In this document: piece by piece, positions 6,550 through 7,001 of the stretch | Numbering within the stretch: position 1 is the first letter of the stretch | How the letters are laid out: every line of letters begins with the position of its first letter | Assembly (NCBI GenBank): GCA_002450905.1 | Contig: DKAT01000039.1 | Span: 1 to 7,001 of the forward strand | Direction: 5' to 3' | Length of the DNA: 7,001 bases | DNA from: Spirochaetia bacterium UBA6919 | GTDB taxonomy: Bacteria; Spirochaetota; UBA6919 | Notes under the pieces: model-generated | What the model saw: the letters and a program-made list of their open reading frames with translations, nothing else | Told to the model about the DNA's origin: nothing | Database searches by the model: none | Made by a program: the position numbers and the translations under genes

Positions 6550-6695
6550 CCCCTTTTCACTCGATTCTCCCATCTTTTTCCCATATAAGAGATCTTTCGT
6601 GAAAGGTTATTATTTATCTTACATTCTTATCATGAAATCAATATAGTTTTTATGACTACCGAAGAAATTACAAAGAAAAAAAAGATTTTAGTGAG

Positions 6696-6723
6696 TTGAC
6701 AATTACGGAAAATCTGTTATATT
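6696..6723 (+). promoter_or_regulatory. Promoter of tRNA-Thr
   Basis: A perfect -35 TTGACA (6696-6701) and a -10 TATATT (6718-6723) are separated by 16 bases. Transcription would begin near 6730, about 10 bases before the mature tRNA 5' end at 6740, a typical layout for a stable-RNA promoter. Confidence 0.8.
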
Positions 6724-6739
6724 TCACATAAATATTTTT

Positions 6740-6812
6740 GCCGGCGTAGCTCAATTGGTAGAGCAAGTGACTTGTAATCACTAGGTTGAGGGTTCAATTC
6801 CTTTCGCCGGCT
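6740..6812 (+). tRNA. tRNA-Thr (anticodon UGU)
   Basis: A full cloverleaf can be drawn. The acceptor GCCGGCG (6740-6746) pairs perfectly with CGCCGGC (6805-6811). The D-arm has GCTC (6749-6752) with GAGC (6761-6764) around AATTGGTA. The anticodon stem AGTGA (6766-6770) pairs with TCACT (6778-6782), with loop CTTGTAA (6771-6777) giving anticodon TGT at 6773-6775. The variable loop is AGGTT. The T-stem GAGGG (6788-6792) pairs with CCTTT (6800-6804), using two G-U pairs, around loop TTCAATT. The discriminator is U (6812), and CCA is not encoded, so it must be added by nucleotidyltransferase. It reads threonine ACA and, by wobble, other ACN codons. The gene stands alone with its own promoter and converges on the leftward gene at the right edge. 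Confidence 0.97.
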
Positions 6813-6868
6813 CACTTCCCTTTACAGATAAGCAATTTGATTTCTTGAGTTACAACTGGGTAACAAAA

Positions 6869-7001
6869 TTATCCTATTTTTTTTAGAATATTATTAATTT
6901 GCTTGTCACCTTCTTTCATTAAATTATCAAATATTTGTTCATGTTTATTATTTTTAGTAAGGAAATCAAAAGCATCATTTAATAATAGAGTCATTGCATA
7001 A
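6869..7001 (-). CDS. C-terminal end of a leftward protein of unknown function (runs off right edge)
   Basis: On the minus strand a frame is open from the right edge to TAA at 6871-6869 and gives 43 residues, starting YAMTLLLNDAFDFL and ending QINNILKKIG. The composition (alternating hydrophobic and charged residues such as NKHEQIFDNLMKEGD) suggests an amphipathic helical tail of a real protein. An internal ATG at 6994-6992 could instead start a 41-residue small protein, but too little upstream sequence is present to judge. No family is recognised. A short inverted repeat GTTAC/GTAAC (6849-6864) lies just beyond its stop, between this gene and the converging tRNA. Confidence 0.45.
   Translation of the reverse strand, partial: YAMTLLLNDAFDFLTKNNKHEQIFDNLMKEGDKQINNILKKIG

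Larger units (their letters stand above)
6358..6739. other. Gene-free intergenic stretch between the lipoprotein gene and tRNA-Thr
   Basis: About 380 bases with no credible coding frame on either strand; the longest starts give only about 15 codons (for example ATG 6652 to TGA 6699, without a ribosome-binding site). The stretch holds a long imperfect inverted repeat (6368-6515), a compact AT-rich hairpin (6521-6549), a small CTTT/AAAG hairpin near 6594-6605 and the tRNA promoter at its right end. No classical GC-rich terminator follows the lipoprotein stop. Confidence 0.7.

Noticed and set aside
6652..6699. 15-codon open frame (MTTEEITKKKKILVS) upstream of the tRNA
   Set aside because: No ribosome-binding site, very short, and its stop codon overlaps the -35 element of the tRNA promoter.
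6849..6884. Possible terminator of tRNA-Thr: GTTAC/GTAAC hairpin followed by T8
   Set aside because: The stem is only 5 bp and the T-run (6877-6884) begins 12 bases after it and lies inside the coding end of the leftward gene, so it does not have the form of an intrinsic terminator.

Overview
The window comes from an AT-rich bacterial genome. Taxonomic placement is weak. A secreted lipoprotein with a relaxed lipobox (I-M-S-C), the low GC content and a GlgD-like gene would fit a spirochaete or a similar anaerobe, but no ribosomal or other marker gene is present to settle this. Nothing points to a phage, an insertion sequence or a CRISPR array.

Layout. Bases 1-1401 carry a leftward pair: a GlgC/GlgD-like nucleotidyltransferase-type protein with a degenerate active site, followed 6 bases later by carA (N-terminal 76 codons only; the gene runs off the left edge). 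Bases 1402-1661 are a divergent intergenic region with a good sigma70-type promoter pointing right. Bases 1662-4849 are a rightward operon. It begins with larC, the nickel-pincer cofactor cyclometallase, which is split into two frames at an A9 tract containing the slippery heptamer A-AAA-AAC. It continues with a hydantoinase/oxoprolinase subunit A (HyuA) gene. Bases 4984-6357 encode a 457-residue putative lipoprotein of unknown function with a Rossmann-like segment. Bases 6358-6739 have no gene but hold a long inverted repeat and a second AT-rich hairpin. A tRNA-Thr(UGU) gene with a near-consensus promoter follows at 6740-6812. The right edge shows the C-terminal end of a leftward gene of unknown function.

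How the genes fit together. carA makes carbamoyl phosphate for pyrimidine and arginine synthesis; its GlgD-like partner would be expected in glycogen or nucleotide-sugar metabolism, so the pairing is unexplained. LarC completes the nickel-pincer nucleotide used by LarA-family racemases and epimerases. The other maturation genes (larB, larE) and any larA client are not in the window. HyuA is an ATP-dependent amide/lactam hydrolase or carboxylase subunit and also lacks its usual HyuB partner here. The most notable feature is the larC reading-frame break, which looks like a programmed -1 frameshift controlling how much full-length LarC is made.
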